A stretch of 64,000 nucleotides of DNA from Porcincola intestinalis (GCF_009696445.1 NZ_VULZ01000001.1:372001-436000); one strand, 5' to 3'. Counted from the first letter of the stretch, positions 53,505 through 62,840 are shown. The notes: generated from the sequence alone by a model not told the origin. A program made the numbers and translations.

Positions 53505-54410
53505 TCAATCCACGCCGTATAGATCGTGCTGTACCAGCGCTGTGTAGTAACTGCCGATAGTCATCGGTGCATTGTAAAGGGATGCCAGAAGATACTGCTT
53601 GATATTGCGTACCTTCGTGGTATTCTCCTTAAAGCAATGCAGAACATACCGTATATGTTCGCTGTCCAGCTTCATGAACCTGCTTTTAACTATTGCCATC
53701 GGTTTCTCATCCCCAGAAATCCGGATGGTTTTCTGCCTGCTGCAGCATACGTCCACCAGAAGCTCCAAAAGCTCGTCCAGTTCCCCTGCGGAATAATGAT
53801 TCTCTGCTTTCAGCACTTCAAAGGAACATCTCTCCAGAAAATACTCCCGATAAGCTCTGCGCTCCTTCATCGCACTCTCATCCCATCCCGGCTCCGCTGA
53901 AACGATAAGATCATTCTTGCTATGTTCAGTATTATTCCTATCAGTCTTATTAGCGTGTCGTTTTGACATCTCCTGACCTGTCGAAGGAACATCTCCAGAC
54001 ATGTCGTTTCGACACTTCTGGATGTGTCCGAATGACATCTCAGGAACCACGCACTTATGTACATAGATGCGATCCGGCTTTCCAAGCCCCTGCCGTACCC
54101 GCGAGATCAGGCCAATGCCTTTCTTTTCATCCAATTCCGCCAGAAGCAGCCCTGCCTTTTTATTGCCGCAGGTCAGGGCGTCCATAATGCTCTCCACGGT
54201 GTAATAGATAAATACTTTCCCGTTCTCGTCCACCCAGCCGTTTTTCAGCGATAACTGCATCCGATCCAGTAAAAGCCCGTAAAGCAGTTTTGCATCAGTA
54301 GACAGATGGTCAAACACCTTCTCCGTGAACAGGATCTTCGGCACCCGATAGAATGTATAACTCTCTGCTTCGCCGCCATAATGGAATGGAAAAGTCATCT
54401 TCTTCGTCAT
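53505..54410 (-). CDS. repA: RepA-type replication initiator (DUF6017 C-terminus)
   Basis: 301 residues. The N-terminal RepA_N domain reads FYRVPKILFTEKVFDHLSTDAKLLYGLLLDRM and TVESIMDALTCGNKKAGLLLAEL (winged helix); the C-terminal DUF6017 domain is YSAGELDELLELLVDVCCSRQKTIRISG to IKQYLLASLYNAP. It probably starts replication of the excised circular ICE. It overlaps the small membrane gene by 4 nt (ATGA). Confidence 0.92.
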   Translation of the reverse strand: MTKKMTFPFHYGGEAESYTFYRVPKILFTEKVFDHLSTDAKLLYGLLLDRMQLSLKNGWVDENGKVFIYYTVESIMDALTCGNKKAGLLLAELDEKKGIGLISRVRQGLGKPDRIYVHKCVVPEMSFGHIQKCRNDMSGDVPSTGQEMSKRHANKTDRNNTEHSKNDLIVSAEPGWDESAMKERRAYREYFLERCSFEVLKAENHYSAGELDELLELLVDVCCSRQKTIRISGDEKPMAIVKSRFMKLDSEHIRYVLHCFKENTTKVRNIKQYLLASLYNAPMTIGSYYTALVQHDLYGVD

Positions 54411-54550
54411 TCCTCCCTGCCTCCGGCCCTAGAGCGCAAACGATTCTGCATCTCCGGATATTTATGCTCCAGATAAATGCAGCCCGCCACCAGAGCGGCA
54501 ACAGTACATGTCAACATACCCAGCGCAATACCCGCTGCGATCTGAATCAT
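54407..54550 (-). CDS. Small single-pass membrane protein, 47 residues
   Basis: It starts at ATG 54550 with AGAAGGTGAGG upstream and is coupled to repA by a 4-nt overlap. One membrane segment (residues about 3-27: AAGIALGMLTCTVAALVAG) and a charged tail ending RAGGREE. Found ahead of repA in related ICEs. Function unknown. Confidence 0.65.
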   Translation of the reverse strand: MIQIAAGIALGMLTCTVAALVAGCIYLEHKYPEMQNRLRSRAGGREE

Positions 54551-54588
54551 ATCCTCACCTTCTTTCGTTTATTGGTAGTGCAACCAGC

Positions 54589-54672
54589 CTATCTGCCAAG
54601 CAGCACATTCATACGGCGGAAACTCCACCGAACGGTTTCCTCTCCGCCGCATTGTATCTGCTGTTTGATCAT
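54589..54672 (-). CDS. Possible 27-residue leader peptide
   Basis: ATG 54672, stop TAG 54589-54591, encoding IKQQIQCGGEETVRWSFRR and a short tail. It is 38 bp upstream of the 47-residue gene. The ribosome binding site is weak (AAGGCTAAA). It may be a leader peptide or accidental. Confidence 0.3.
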   Translation of the reverse strand: MIKQQIQCGGEETVRWSFRRMNVLLGR

Positions 54673-54679
54673 TTTAGCC

Positions 54680-54802
54680 TTACGTTTGCCTGCCCTCCTG
54701 GGCCCGTTCCTGTTCCGGTCCTTCCGCAACGTATTTCCGACAGCCACACGCAGAATGCATATTGACCGTCGGTATCATCCCAAGAAGCAGGGTATGAAGC
54801 AT
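54680..54802 (-). CDS. Possible 40-residue protein
   Basis: ATG 54802 to TAA 54680, encoding HTLLLGMIPTVNMHSACGC and a polar tail. No clear ribosome binding site. It precedes the repA operon and follows motif copy C. Low confidence. Confidence 0.3.
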   Translation of the reverse strand: MLHTLLLGMIPTVNMHSACGCRKYVAEGPEQERAQEGRQT

Positions 54803-54851
54803 GGAAATGCTTGTTTTTCAAGGTACAGATGAAATGGGGTTTTCTTCCCCT

Positions 54852-54886
54852 TCACTTCCCCCAATCCGAATCACCCCCAATGCAAG
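54852..54886 (-). promoter_or_regulatory. Conserved two-part motif, copy C
   Basis: On the minus strand CTTGCATT (54879-54886), a 14-bp gap, then TTGGGGGAAGTGA (54852-54864). It lies about 300 bp upstream of the repA operon. Confidence 0.7.
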
Positions 54887-54920
54887 TACCTGTCCTGATT
54901 TTTTGCCGGTGAGTACAAGA

Positions 54921-54948
54921 ATCCCCCGGTCATTTCTGACCGGGGGAT
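54921..54948 (-). terminator. Terminator after the adhesin gene
   Basis: A perfect 12-bp stem: ATCCCCCGGTCA (54921-54932), loop TTTC, TGACCGGGGGAT (54937-54948). On the minus strand TTCTTGT follows. It lies 32 bp past the adhesin stop codon. Confidence 0.8.
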
Positions 54949-54979
54949 GTAGGGGCAGATAAACCTGTGCTTACAGAGC

Positions 54980-57900
54980 TTATCTATATTTCTTATTTTT
55001 CCTCATGGCAATCAGGCTGCCAATCAACCCAAACAGGGCCAGAGCCGCAAGGCCAGCCCACAGAAGCGGTCTGCTCTCATCGCCTGTTTTCGGCGTATCC
55101 GGCTTGCCTGGTGTCTCCTGCGGCGTATCCGGTGTACCAGGTGTGTCTGGGGTATCCTTCATCTCCACCCTCTGAATTTCCGCTATATCCTTTACGGAGA
55201 ATTTCACATCCTCCGCTTTCAGATATCCATCCGGGGCAGTCTCCTCACGGAGCGTATAGTCGCCAATCGAAAGTCTCTCGATATAGTGCGGTTTCTCCTC
55301 GGATACCCAGCTCTCCACAACCTTGCCATCCTTATCCAGAATGGTCAGCTTCGCTCCGGGCAGTTCTTTCCTGCTGGTTATGTCCATCTTACTGATCTCC
55401 ACCTTTGTCACATCATCCTTCATTTCAACGGGAACGATTTTCGATGTATTCTCGATGGTAAATGCGATGGTTTCAGCGGTCACATACCCGTCTGCAGGCT
55501 TTGTTTCGATCATGGAATATTCCTTGCCAACTTCCAGTTTCCGGATCATGTGCGGCTTCTTCTCAGATACCCACTCATCCACGAGGTTGCCATCCGCATC
55601 ACGGACTTCCAGATGTGCTCCCGGAATTTCTTCACCGGTCGTAATATCCGTCTTGGAAAATTCATAGGTGGTAGGCTCGTTCTCAAAAGTAAAATCATAG
55701 ACGACTTCCTCCTGATCTGCGCCATCATAAGAGAAAGTAAACTCTTTCTTCTCATTGGTGGTCACATAGCCAGCCGGAGCATACTGCTCCTGCACGTAGT
55801 ATTTCCCGTCCACAGGAAGGTCTGCAGTAAAGCTGACCTGTCCCTGCGCATCCGTAGTCTTCAGTTCAATGATGGTATCTTTCTCGATCAAAGTTTTACC
55901 GGTAGCGGACTTAATATCTTCCGATGTGAACAGCCCGAAGATGCCGCCCTGCAGAGGTTCCTTCGTCTCTTTCCCGACTTTCAGCACGCGGACTGCTACT
56001 GTCTGGCGATTGTTCTGCCAGTTTTCATCGCAGACCACCACAGGAGTATCCTGGTCACGGTAAGACAGATCCACAACGCGAGGTTCATCATCCAATACGT
56101 ATCCGTATGCTGTGCCGACTTCCTTCACATAGTATTTGCCCAGCGGCAGATCACCCAGTTTGGCAATCCCCTTATCATCCGTGGTAATCGTGCCAACCAG
56201 ATCATCCTTCTTGAAATAATCATCACTCATACCGTCTGCCGCATGGATATCCTCCGCAGCGTACACTTCAAAGGTTACTTTCGTCAGATTCCCGGTGATA
56301 TACTCGAAAAGATGCTCCACCACACCCTTTGCGTTGTCGATCAGGGAAACTTTATCCAGGAACTCACCCTTCTTGTTTACGATCAGCAGAGCCGTCGGCA
56401 CTTCGTCCTTCATTTCCACCTTCTGTACCTCAGCGGTATCCTCTACCGTAAAACTTACATCCGTTGCCTTGATATATCCATACGGAGCAAATTCCTCACG
56501 CAGCACATAGCTTTCTCCCGCAGTCAGATGCCTGATCACATGCGGCTCTCCCTTCACGGAAGTCCATGTATCGATCACGTCACCTTTCTTATCCATTACG
56601 GTCAGTGCAGCGCCATCCAGCTCAACACCCGTAGTAACATCTGATTTGGTAAATTCAAATATCGTAGGCTCGTTTTTCTTGACAGCTGAGAGCTTCACTA
56701 CCGGAACATCCTGTCCCTGATAGGAAGCATCATACTCCAGCACTTCATCAGAGGATACAAATCCGGCAGGCGCCTTGGTTTCCTTCACATAGTACAGTCC
56801 CAACGGCAGATCAAGGGTAAAGACAGCACTGCCATCCTCACCGGACACCGCTTCTTCCAACAACGTGCCGGCTTTCACAAGCACCTCATCTCCGGCCATG
56901 ATAGCCTCTTTGGCATAAAGGCCAAAGGTTGCGCCTGCAATCTTATTTCCGTTTTCTGCATCCTGCTTCTCCACGGAGATACTCACCTTCTGGCGCTCAT
57001 TCTCAAAGGTTACACTCTGCTCGATCACCGGGGTGTCCTGATCCAGATAGGCAAACTTCACGGCCTGCGGCTGCGTATTGAGCACAAACCCATAGGGAGC
57101 TTTCACTTCCTTCACATAATATGCACCAAGAGGCAGATCAGAGACGATTGCCTCGCCCTTGTCATTGGTCACTGCACTTGCGACCGGAGCGTCCTGCGCA
57201 AAGATCACAACACGGTTTCCGTCAGCATCCTTCTGATGATCAGGGGTATAAATATCCTCTGCCGCATAGACAGTAAACTCTGCCCCTGCAAGGTTTTGCT
57301 CTTCATAGGAGAAATCTTTGTCATGCCCTTTCAGGATCTCACCCTGTTTGATGATGGTTAGCTTACCCTTAACCGGATGGTTCTCCACTTCCACCGTGAT
57401 AATAGCATCGCCGGAAACACTGTCCAGCTGATAAGCCGTATTGGAATCCACCAGAACTTCCACGCTATTTGCATTCAGGGTATAGCCTTCCGGCGCGTTC
57501 ACTTCTTCAATGCGGTAATGTCCAGGGTGCAGATTGTTCGGCAAGGTCAGATAACCGTTCGCATCCGTGAAATAAGATTTATGCACGGTTGTTTCCGGAT
57601 AGGTTGTCACCTGCTCCACATACTCATCATGATCCATGTCATAGACCTTAAACTCCGTATACGGCAGTAAAATGGATTTCTTTGTCTCATCATCCTTCTT
57701 CACGATTTTCAGCTTCGCCTCAAACTCATCATCCAGCAGCACTCTCCATACCTGCGGTGTGGTCGGGTGATTTTCTGTAATTGTCACGATAAAATCATCC
57801 ACTGGCGTAAAGTTGTGCGGTGCGGTCGTTTCGCGAACAATATACCTGCCATAGGGCAGGGCAATCGACTGTGCATGTCCACGTCCATCGGTGAACATCT

Positions 57901-60900
57901 CTGTCTTGCCATCCTCTGCAATCACCACAGGTTCTGCCTTGGCAAAATCATAGCTGCCATCGGCATTGACCTTAAGGGAACTGATCAGGTAGGCTGTAAA
58001 GCCAACTCCGCTTAAAAGGTCAGCATCGGTCTTACCGTTGTTCGCAGCCTTGATCACCTGAAATGGCTGCTTGATTACCTGCTCCTTAGAGGTAACTGTC
58101 TTTTTGACAGTCTTTACCAGATCTCCCTCGTCAGCGCAGTCAAGATCATATTCCTTGATATCCAGAAGGTAACCCTCGGAAGCAACCAGCTCCTTGATAT
58201 AGTATTTGCCAAGATACAGGTTCTCGATAAATGCCTTTCCCGACTGATCCGTGGTCAGAGTGGCGATCTGGAAATCTTTCTTGTAGACCACGCCTGTTTT
58301 CCCATCCGGATGGACAATATCTTCCCTTGCGTAAAGGCCATAGGCAGCTCCCTCTAACGAAGCATCCCCCTGTGTCTTTGCCCCGGTTTCCGCATCCACC
58401 TTCATCAGATCAATCCGGGCATTGACACGTTCATTCTTAAAAGTATAGGTGAACTCAATCACGGCTTCCGTCTCTTGAGTGTAGTTTGCCGTGAAAGTGA
58501 ACACATCCGTTTCATTGCGAACATATTTCTTCGGCGCCTGCAGCTCCTTCACATAGTAGCTGACATTCAGGGGAAGATCTGCGGCAAATGCCGCTTTACC
58601 GTCCGCTCCGGTTGTCGCCCTCTGGATCAGGACATCCTTTGCCACGATCACGTCCCCGTTCACATTTTTGATGGCTTCCCCGGCATACAGTCCGTAGATA
58701 CCGCCTGAAAGAGGATTTTTTGTCATATCGTCCACCTTACTGATCACGGTGGATACTTTCTGACGGTCATTTACAAAAGTCACTTCTCCCAGCACGACTT
58801 CCTGTGTCGGATCGATTTCTGTCAGGGTGATCTTTTTTGATTCGCCCTTATTGATATAATTCTTTGGTGCGCCTGTTTCCGTCACGACGTAGGTTCCGAG
58901 ATGCAGATTATTTAGGGTAACTGTACCATCCTTATTAGTGGTCAGTTTTTCAGATACAACAGCGCCCTTCTGGTAAACAAGTGTGCCGTCTGCAGCCACG
59001 ATATCTGCTCCGGCAGTCACTTTATAGGATGCTCCTTCCAGACGCTTCTTCTCATACTGGAAAGTCACGCCGTTATCAAATGTTTTTGCCCCGGTCAGCA
59101 CCTCGCCCTCTTTATGGACAGAAATGCTGCCCATGATCTCCTTATTGGGGACAGTCAGGCTGGAATCCTTTCCGGCTACTACCTTCACGCCGCGTGCAGT
59201 CACGCTGTAAACATAGCCCTTCGGTGCCGTAATCTCTTTCAGATACACGGTATCCTGCGTGACAACAATCTCCACCGTAGAGAAACCGTTCTTATCCGTT
59301 GCCGGCATTTTAGTGATCAGGTTGGTACAGGATTTATCGGAATAGACTCCAAATACTGCTCCAGACAGGTTTTTACCGCTGACAGAATCCGTCTTTGTGA
59401 TATTGATATTGGCAAGCGCCAGCCAGGTCACTTTGAAATCCACGTATTTTTCAGCACCGATTGCTTCACCGAACACCAGCGCCAGATCCTGAGTGTCACT
59501 TCCGGTCGTGATCTTATAAGCGGAATAGTCCTTCGTCACACTGCCTTTCATGGTCGCAGACCAGCTTGCGCCCGCATCATTGACCTGTGTTAGAGGCGCA
59601 GACAGATAGAACTTCGTTCCGCCTGTCACTTCCACATCTGCACCGGCTTTACTATTCTTTCCCGTGGTCACGTTATGGAATATCACGCCATTCGGCAGCT
59701 TCATGGTAATGCTCTGCAGTTCATCCGCCTTAAAGGTGATCTCCTTTGTCCTCTGGCTGTTTCCATCTTTATAAGCCACCACATCCTCGTCAGAAAACTG
59801 CATACCGACATCGGGGATATCGGGCATATCCTGACAATAGTTATACAGCTCCATTGCCAGCTTCTTACCGGTATCATTCGTACCGGAAAAAGCGTCACTG
59901 CTTCCATTCGCATAAGCAGCTGCAATATGGGTAATCACAAATCTCTTTCCGGCAGAAAAATCCGGGTGCTTCTCAGCAAAGAACCCTTCATCTCCACTGG
60001 CCTTTGTTCCGTAATAGCATACCTTAGCAAGTGCTTTGCTGTCCTTGAGCTTGGTAATTGTGAATTTGCCATCTCCGGGAGCGCCTCTTGAAGGCTGGAC
60101 ACAATATGCTGTCGCCTTTACATCGCCAAAGGAGACGGTATAGGGATAGGTGAGATATGACCCCAGACCGTAATCTGAATAATAACAGGCAGTCCCTTTG
60201 GTAATATCAACGGTCTGGGTTTTTGCTGCTGCTCTCGCCGCTTTCATCTTCGGCATTTGGAAAGATACACTGCTGCCGCTCTCCATCCCAGCAAGGTCAA
60301 TTCCCTCTTCTTTCGTCGCCCAGGACAAAACACCGGAGACGGTCAGACCGGACTCCCAATCATACGTTTCCTGTCCTTCTGCAGCTTTCAGTGCAGCATC
60401 CAGTTCAGACTCCGAAAGAACTTCCTCTGTAGGCTCCGCTCCCGTCACTTCCGATTCTTCGGTTTCCGACTCTGCTTCTGCCATTGATCCCGCTTCACTT
60501 CCTTCTGTCTCAGAAGCTGTTTTCTCTGAATCCTGCAATCCTGCGGTTTCTGCTTCTTCTATTGTTGCTTCGGGAAGAGACTCAGCAATGCTTTCCGATT
60601 CCAACATGGCCACTGTTTCATGCATCGTTTCCTCAGACGAGTCTGCATCTGCCTCCGCATCCTCGCTTTCTGATTCTGTCCCTGCCTGCCCGTCATTGGA
60701 GCCTCCATCTTTCTCCGTCTGCTTCTCTTCCACCACCGGCTCCTTCACGATCACGGATCGGTAAAAGCGGTATGCCGGATTACCACTTACAGGCTCCGCA
60801 TAATAGGTTGCCTTGTAAGTGTCGGCATGGGAAGTTGAGAAATCCTGTCCTTCTTCATTCACAGCTTTGTAAAAATTTACCTTTACCTTATTCTTATCAT

Positions 60901-61162
60901 AGATGATTCCGGTAAAATCTGTTTTCAAGTTAACATCTGCACCAAACTCTACTTCGTATGCTTCTGCTGATATCATCTCCCTGGCATCCAACTGCTCTGC
61001 CACTCCATCCATCTGCGGCAGCGTAGATACGTATGCTGCCAGCTTCTCCTCCGGAGAAATTTCTGCCGCTACCGCCGGGAGCGGCGCAATGACAGATGTG
61101 AGCAATGTCACCGCTGTCAACATTCCTGACACAGCTTTTTTGAACCATTTCCTTTTCTGCAT
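54980..61162 (-). CDS. Giant SpaA-type adhesin with thioester and Cna-B domains
   Basis: 2060 residues. A signal peptide (1-33) is followed by a Ser/Glu/Ala-rich acidic spacer (about 145-265), a thioester domain (about 320-560) with the Cys of AYCVQPSRG (about 352), then about 13 tandem SpaA/Cna-B domains recognised by the repeated YYVKE-AP-GY motif, and a C-terminal sorting signal PKTGD (about 2026), hydrophobic segment and basic tail RKNKKYR. It should be wall-anchored and bind a surface via the thioester. AAAGGATG precedes the ATG. A sortase is encoded in the same ICE. Motif copy D lies upstream. Confidence 0.93.
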   Translation of the reverse strand: MQKRKWFKKAVSGMLTAVTLLTSVIAPLPAVAAEISPEEKLAAYVSTLPQMDGVAEQLDAREMISAEAYEVEFGADVNLKTDFTGIIYDKNKVKVNFYKAVNEEGQDFSTSHADTYKATYYAEPVSGNPAYRFYRSVIVKEPVVEEKQTEKDGGSNDGQAGTESESEDAEADADSSEETMHETVAMLESESIAESLPEATIEEAETAGLQDSEKTASETEGSEAGSMAEAESETEESEVTGAEPTEEVLSESELDAALKAAEGQETYDWESGLTVSGVLSWATKEEGIDLAGMESGSSVSFQMPKMKAARAAAKTQTVDITKGTACYYSDYGLGSYLTYPYTVSFGDVKATAYCVQPSRGAPGDGKFTITKLKDSKALAKVCYYGTKASGDEGFFAEKHPDFSAGKRFVITHIAAAYANGSSDAFSGTNDTGKKLAMELYNYCQDMPDIPDVGMQFSDEDVVAYKDGNSQRTKEITFKADELQSITMKLPNGVIFHNVTTGKNSKAGADVEVTGGTKFYLSAPLTQVNDAGASWSATMKGSVTKDYSAYKITTGSDTQDLALVFGEAIGAEKYVDFKVTWLALANINITKTDSVSGKNLSGAVFGVYSDKSCTNLITKMPATDKNGFSTVEIVVTQDTVYLKEITAPKGYVYSVTARGVKVVAGKDSSLTVPNKEIMGSISVHKEGEVLTGAKTFDNGVTFQYEKKRLEGASYKVTAGADIVAADGTLVYQKGAVVSEKLTTNKDGTVTLNNLHLGTYVVTETGAPKNYINKGESKKITLTEIDPTQEVVLGEVTFVNDRQKVSTVISKVDDMTKNPLSGGIYGLYAGEAIKNVNGDVIVAKDVLIQRATTGADGKAAFAADLPLNVSYYVKELQAPKKYVRNETDVFTFTANYTQETEAVIEFTYTFKNERVNARIDLMKVDAETGAKTQGDASLEGAAYGLYAREDIVHPDGKTGVVYKKDFQIATLTTDQSGKAFIENLYLGKYYIKELVASEGYLLDIKEYDLDCADEGDLVKTVKKTVTSKEQVIKQPFQVIKAANNGKTDADLLSGVGFTAYLISSLKVNADGSYDFAKAEPVVIAEDGKTEMFTDGRGHAQSIALPYGRYIVRETTAPHNFTPVDDFIVTITENHPTTPQVWRVLLDDEFEAKLKIVKKDDETKKSILLPYTEFKVYDMDHDEYVEQVTTYPETTVHKSYFTDANGYLTLPNNLHPGHYRIEEVNAPEGYTLNANSVEVLVDSNTAYQLDSVSGDAIITVEVENHPVKGKLTIIKQGEILKGHDKDFSYEEQNLAGAEFTVYAAEDIYTPDHQKDADGNRVVIFAQDAPVASAVTNDKGEAIVSDLPLGAYYVKEVKAPYGFVLNTQPQAVKFAYLDQDTPVIEQSVTFENERQKVSISVEKQDAENGNKIAGATFGLYAKEAIMAGDEVLVKAGTLLEEAVSGEDGSAVFTLDLPLGLYYVKETKAPAGFVSSDEVLEYDASYQGQDVPVVKLSAVKKNEPTIFEFTKSDVTTGVELDGAALTVMDKKGDVIDTWTSVKGEPHVIRHLTAGESYVLREEFAPYGYIKATDVSFTVEDTAEVQKVEMKDEVPTALLIVNKKGEFLDKVSLIDNAKGVVEHLFEYITGNLTKVTFEVYAAEDIHAADGMSDDYFKKDDLVGTITTDDKGIAKLGDLPLGKYYVKEVGTAYGYVLDDEPRVVDLSYRDQDTPVVVCDENWQNNRQTVAVRVLKVGKETKEPLQGGIFGLFTSEDIKSATGKTLIEKDTIIELKTTDAQGQVSFTADLPVDGKYYVQEQYAPAGYVTTNEKKEFTFSYDGADQEEVVYDFTFENEPTTYEFSKTDITTGEEIPGAHLEVRDADGNLVDEWVSEKKPHMIRKLEVGKEYSMIETKPADGYVTAETIAFTIENTSKIVPVEMKDDVTKVEISKMDITSRKELPGAKLTILDKDGKVVESWVSEEKPHYIERLSIGDYTLREETAPDGYLKAEDVKFSVKDIAEIQRVEMKDTPDTPGTPDTPQETPGKPDTPKTGDESRPLLWAGLAALALFGLIGSLIAMRKNKKYR

Positions 61163-61279
61163 GTGTTCTTCATCCTTTCTTTACAATAGATTTGCTGTTT
61201 CCTTCTCAACTGGCGGGCTGATGCCCAATATGCCTAAATCTTCATGGCTGCACCCCTCCTTCCCATGTGGTCTGCCCCT

Positions 61280-61314
61280 TCACTTTTCCCAATCCGCAGC
61301 ACCCGGATTGCAAG
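61280..61314 (-). promoter_or_regulatory. Conserved two-part motif, copy D
   Basis: On the minus strand CTTGCAAT (61307-61314), a 14-bp gap, then TTGGGAAAAGTGA (61280-61292), about 118 bp upstream of the adhesin start codon. Confidence 0.7.
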
Positions 61315-61367
61315 GAACTCCCGGAAAAATAAATCGGAAGGACAGAAAATGATCCCGGAACGTAAAA

Positions 61368-61407
61368 AGACCGACGACAGTGCTGCTTCATACACCATCG
61401 ACGGTCT
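61368..61407 (-). terminator. Terminator after the sigma-like gene
   Basis: AGACCGACGA (61368-61377) pairs with TCGACGGTCT (61398-61407), one mismatch; on the minus strand TTTTTAC follows. It lies about 30 bp past the stop codon of the sigma-like gene. Confidence 0.75.
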
Positions 61408-61437
61408 GTCATTTTTTATCTAATTATCGGCCTTCTT

Positions 61438-62112
61438 TCAGATCCGGCAAAAGCAGTTCCGCCCTCCACATTTTTCATCCACACCGTAAATCTTACGCAT
61501 ATGGCGCAGCGATTTTCTGAGATTCTCTGAGACAGCCTGTCGGCTGATACCTAGTAACTTTGCTGCTTCCAGAGAGGTCTTCCCTTCCCCTGCACAAAGA
61601 ATCAACACTTCCCTCTGCCGCTTGGTCAGGCGTTCAAGATTCTCATGGAGCAATTCTTCCTCCTCCCTTTTTGACTCACGCTCTACAAGAATACGAAGCG
61701 CATCCCCGGCTCCCATATCAGAAAGCTCAATATGTCCGGCCTCATTGTTATCAATGTCAATGGAGACAGCTCTGCCTTCCTTGCGCCGCTCACAGTTGTG
61801 TTCCATCCGGTCATACCCTTCCATCAGCACACGTACCTGCCAGGGCTGATCCATGAACTCTTCAAAGGGAATGAAGCTCTTCACATTAGGGTCTTTATAC
61901 ACATAGTCTGTACAGCCATGGAGCGGAAACACTGTCACCCACTGATTTTTCTGATAAAGCACATAGCCATTGCTATAAACAGTCACGCTCGTATCCGCAT
62001 CTATCGTATCCGTTACAAACGGGACACTCTCCTTTGCCAGCTTCACAACGGATGGAACTCTCTTACCCTTCTCTGCTGCCGGAATGTTTTCCAATAATTC
62101 CTGTAATGTCAT
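61438..62112 (-). CDS. Sigma-70 region 4-like regulator
   Basis: 224 residues. The C-terminal part (about 155-212: LTKRQREVLILCAGEGKTSLEAAKLLGISRQAVSENLRKSL) is a sigma region 4/LuxR-type helix-turn-helix. The first 110 residues (NGYVLYQKNQWVTVFPLHGC) are a separate domain of unknown type; sigma region 2 is not visible. It is the last gene before the adhesin and may be an ICE-specific transcription activator. No conserved motif stands right before its own start; a CCCGTT/AACGGG hairpin is at 62209-62226. Confidence 0.8.
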   Translation of the reverse strand: MTLQELLENIPAAEKGKRVPSVVKLAKESVPFVTDTIDADTSVTVYSNGYVLYQKNQWVTVFPLHGCTDYVYKDPNVKSFIPFEEFMDQPWQVRVLMEGYDRMEHNCERRKEGRAVSIDIDNNEAGHIELSDMGAGDALRILVERESKREEEELLHENLERLTKRQREVLILCAGEGKTSLEAAKLLGISRQAVSENLRKSLRHMRKIYGVDEKCGGRNCFCRI

Positions 62113-62295
62113 TGTCTGCCACCTTTCTGCCTTTCGGCCTTACGGGTAGTCAGAGACATGACCTTTCTGCATTTTTTGTGAGCGCAGCATAAACAGGCTC
62201 CGGACTCACCCGTTTTTTTTAACGGGAATCCAGAACCTGACAGGTTTTCTGCACTTCCTGATCCTGCATCCTAATACAGCAGGCTTTTTTCTTTC

Positions 62296-62442
62296 TTACG
62301 CCTCAGCCATGGCAATCTTATGACAATCCGATTCCACGCTTGACGGCTCCTCCTTTGTTTCTTCCAAACTGGCGAACAGGCTGCTGTAATCACCCATCGC
62401 ATCGTAAGGCAACATCGTTCTGTCAAAGTCCTTCTCTTTCAT
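62296..62442 (-). CDS. Small acidic protein, 48 residues
   Basis: ATG 62442 has AGAGGAGG nine bases upstream; stop TAA 62296-62298. The product starts KEKDFDRTMLPYDAMGDYSS and continues with a Glu-rich C-terminal half. Motif copy E abuts its ribosome binding site. Not recognised; similar short acidic proteins are seen next to regulators in ICEs. Confidence 0.65.
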   Translation of the reverse strand: MKEKDFDRTMLPYDAMGDYSSLFASLEETKEEPSSVESDCHKIAMAEA

Positions 62443-62457
62443 CGGAAAATCCTCCTC

Positions 62458-62492
62458 TCACTTATCCCAATCTGAAAGGGTCGTAATGCAAG
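62458..62492 (-). promoter_or_regulatory. Conserved two-part motif, copy E
   Basis: On the minus strand CTTGCATT (62485-62492), a 14-bp gap, then TTGGGATAAGTGA (62458-62470), directly followed by the GAGGAGG site of the 48-residue gene. Confidence 0.7.
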
Positions 62493-62545
62493 TACCCAGA
62501 GAAGGATTTCTCGAAAAAGTTTTAGGGTTTTTCCCAAAACAAAAA

Positions 62546-62701
62546 AAGAGTCCGGCAAAACGTGTACAGATCACCGTTTTGCGGACTACTGGAACAGACG
62601 GAAATCTACCTGCACCTGCATATACTCATGTGCAGGTACAAACGCACTTTCATCTCTTTCAGCCCTTTTTACGGGTCTGTGTTACGTTTTGCCGGACTCT
62701 T
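62546..62701. repeat. 156-bp palindromic unit with perfect 18-bp inverted ends
   Basis: AAGAGTCCGGCAAAACGT (62546-62563) is the exact reverse complement of 62684-62701. A partial third copy (CGTTTTGCGGACT) lies at about 62575-62587, and an inner hairpin ACCTGCAC/GTGCAGGT occupies 62608-62637. No gene inside. It could be a MITE, a structured RNA or a single-strand replication origin. No clear target duplication flanks it. Confidence 0.7.
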
Positions 62702-62840
62702 GATGATTCTTGTCAAATACAGTCTCGTTGACAAACTCTTGCCTGTCTATGCCAACCTTCCGGATTCATGCCCGGTACGATGGATTCATAGCCAGCCTCA
62801 TTCTATTTTGTTGGAAAGGTACTGACATGAACAGCTCTCT

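Noticed and set aside
54980-61162. Long open frames on the plus strand opposite the adhesin and opposite the giant helicase
   Set aside because: They are antisense shadows of strongly supported genes with no ribosome binding sites or recognisable domains.
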